This document shows positions 14,235-15,632 of a stretch of 15,632 nucleotides of DNA, one piece after another. The notes below the pieces were generated by a model. That model was not told the origin of the DNA. It ran no database searches and saw only the letters and a list, made by a program, of their open reading frames with translations. Origin of the DNA: GCA-2746795 sp964643965. Lineage in GTDB: Bacteria > Chloroflexota > Anaerolineae > Promineifilales > Promineifilaceae. Made by a program: the position numbers and the translations under genes. The stretch lies in contig CAZXVH010000119.1 of NCBI GenBank assembly GCA_964643965.1, forward strand, positions 1-15,632. Reading direction: 5' to 3'. Position 1 is the stretch's first letter. The number at the start of each line of letters is the position of its first letter.

Positions 14235-15440
14235 ATGCCCCAAAACAGACCCTCTGTCCCCGACGAACACGGTAAATTTGGCCCGTATGGCGGTCAATTT
14301 GTGCCGGAAACCCTCATGCCCGCCCTGGAAGAACTCATCCTGGCTTACGACGATGCCCGCCGCGACCCCGCCTTTATGGCCGAGTTTGATTATTTACTAC
14401 AGAGTTACGTGGGACGGCCGTCGCCCATCTCCCATGCCAAACGGCTCAGCGCCGCCCTGGGCGGCGCTCAAATCTACCTCAAGCGGGAAGACCTCAACCA
14501 TTCCGGCGCCCACAAAATTAACAACGCCCTGGGTCAGGCATTGCTGGCGCAGCGCATGGGCAAACGGCGCATCGTGGCGGAAACCGGCGCGGGGCAGCAT
14601 GGCGTCGGCTCGGCGACGGCGTGTGCGCTGTTGGGGCTGAAATGTATCATCTACATGGGCAGCGTAGACATCGCCCGCCAGCAGCCCAATGTCTACCGCA
14701 TGAAACTGCTGGGCGCGAAAGTCGTGCCGGTGGAAAGCGGCAGCAAAACGCTCAAAGACGCCATCAATGAGGCCATCCGTGATTGGGTGACGAATGTGGA
14801 CGGCACCCATTACCTGCTCGGCTCGGTGTTGGGACCGCATCCTTACCCCATGATGGTGCGTGATTTTCAAAGCGTCATTGGCGTGGAGGCACGGGCGCAA
14901 ATGCTGGCGGCCGTGGGCCGTCTGCCTGATACCATCATCGCCTGTGTGGGCGGCGGCAGCAACGCCATGGGCATTTTTCACGCCTTCCGGGATGACGAGG
15001 AGGTGGAACTCATTGGCGTGGAAGCGGGGGGTGAAGGCATTGCCGGCGGCAAACACGCCGCCCGTTTTGCCGATTTGGAGGTGGCCCGCATTGGCGTTTT
15101 GCACGGCGCCAAGAGCTATGTCATGCAAACGCCGGACGGCCAGATCAGGGAGACTCACAGCATCAGCGCCGGGCTGGATTACCCCAGTGTGGGGCCGGAA
15201 CATGCCCTGCTGCGTGACCAGGAACGGGCCGGTTACACCTATGCCACCGACGCAGAGGCATTGGCGGCATTCCAAACCTTATGTAAAACCGAGGGTATCA
15301 TTCCCGCCCTGGAATCGGCCCACGCCGTCGCCGAAGCAGTGAAACGCGCTCCCACTATGCGCCGCGATCAGATCATCCTGGTGAATTTAAGCGGCCGAGG
15401 AGATAAAGACCTGGACACGGTGATGAAGATAGTGGGGTGA
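14235..15440 (+). CDS. trpB: Tryptophan synthase beta chain
   Basis: This 401-residue PLP enzyme condenses indole with serine to give tryptophan, normally in an alpha2-beta2 complex with TrpA. Evidence: GKFGPYGGQFVPETL (13-27), LKREDLNHSGAHKINNALGQ (82-101) with the PLP lysine at 94, AETGAGQHGVGSA (115-127) with the catalytic Glu116, YRMKLLGAKVVPV (154-166), the phosphate-binding GGGSNAMG (239-246), GLDYPSVGPEH (313-323) and NLSGRGDKD (384-392). It is the standard TrpB1 type at full length. The frame is open from 14169, but the Shine-Dalgarno and homology to the family start support 14235. trpF lies just upstream. No trpA is seen in the 192 bp that remain, which are repeats. Confidence 0.98.
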   Translation: MPQNRPSVPDEHGKFGPYGGQFVPETLMPALEELILAYDDARRDPAFMAEFDYLLQSYVGRPSPISHAKRLSAALGGAQIYLKREDLNHSGAHKINNALGQALLAQRMGKRRIVAETGAGQHGVGSATACALLGLKCIIYMGSVDIARQQPNVYRMKLLGAKVVPVESGSKTLKDAINEAIRDWVTNVDGTHYLLGSVLGPHPYPMMVRDFQSVIGVEARAQMLAAVGRLPDTIIACVGGGSNAMGIFHAFRDDEEVELIGVEAGGEGIAGGKHAARFADLEVARIGVLHGAKSYVMQTPDGQIRETHSISAGLDYPSVGPEHALLRDQERAGYTYATDAEALAAFQTLCKTEGIIPALESAHAVAEAVKRAPTMRRDQIILVNLSGRGDKDLDTVMKIVG

Positions 15441-15480
15441 GAGATAGAGATTAGAGATAGAGAGCAAGAGCAAGAGCAAG
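15441..15480. repeat. Purine-rich low-complexity tract after trpB
   Basis: GAGATAGAGATTAGAGATAG followed by three GAGCAA hexamers. It joins the trpB stop to the heptamer array. No terminator hairpin is visible. Confidence 0.75.
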
Positions 15481-15484
15481 ACTA

Positions 15485-15632
15485 TTCGCTGTCCACTATC
15501 CACTGTCCACTGTCCACTATCCACTATCCACTATCCACTATCCACTATCCACTGTCCACTATCCACTATCCACTATCCACTATCCACTGTCCACTGTCCA
15601 CTGTCCACTGTTCACTGTCCACTGTCCACTGT
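15485..15632. repeat. Heptamer tandem array TCCACTR, 20 or more units
   Basis: Starting with a degenerate unit TTCGCTG, units TCCACTA and TCCACTG continue in exact 7-bp phase from 15492 to the window end, about 20 units, with one TTCACTG variant. Only the last base varies (A or G) apart from that. It shares its family with the array at 9286. The array continues past the window. Confidence 0.96.

Noticed and set aside
14397..15275. 292-codon minus-strand frame inside trpB
   Set aside because: Antisense shadow; trpB motifs are intact on the plus strand.

Overview
The window is bacterial, moderately GC-rich and densely coded. Its makeup suggests a Chloroflexota genome of the Anaerolineae/Ardenticatenia kind. 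This is an inference from the Thr-Pro-rich linkers in the secreted protein, the mix of gene families, the short tandem repeats between genes and a very frequent AACGGCCGTT palindrome. No rRNA or other taxonomic marker is present. A 100-N assembly gap lies at 9134-9233. Both window ends and the gap fall inside heptamer or octamer repeat arrays, so this may be one whole scaffold.

Left part (50-10321, all minus strand, read from high to low coordinates): a GT2 glycosyltransferase (9353-10321); the gapped repeat region; a dolichyl-phosphate-glucose-synthase-like glycosyltransferase (8290-9096); ribonuclease HII (7655-8281). A MacB/LolD-type module follows: a Yip1-like membrane protein (6634-7419), an ABC ATPase (5868-6578), a secreted IPT/CARDB-type protein (3957-5795) and a MacB/FtsX permease (2602-3900). 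Next come a MarR regulator with its own promoter (1969-2502) and a TM287-like ABC exporter half with a degenerate ATP site (50-1933). The canonical partner half is expected just left of the window.

Right part (10701-15440, plus strand): a diacylglycerol-kinase-type lipid kinase fused to a DUF1269-like domain; a DUF4097-like beta-repeat protein with a C-terminal SHOCT-like helical segment; trpF; trpB. The 379-bp divergent region 10322-10700 holds a structured 79-bp repeat element and a 102-bp heptamer array that runs directly into the ribosome binding site of the kinase.

Two genome-scale signals stand out. First, AACGGCCGTT occurs 15 times by hand count, always inside coding sequence, and 13 copies are in the same codon phase and encode Thr-Ala-Val. 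This resembles HIP1 of cyanobacteria. Second, nearly every intergenic gap is filled with 7- or 8-bp tandem arrays or small palindromic elements, resembling cyanobacterial STRR sequences. I see no CRISPR array, tRNA, rRNA, transposase or phage gene.
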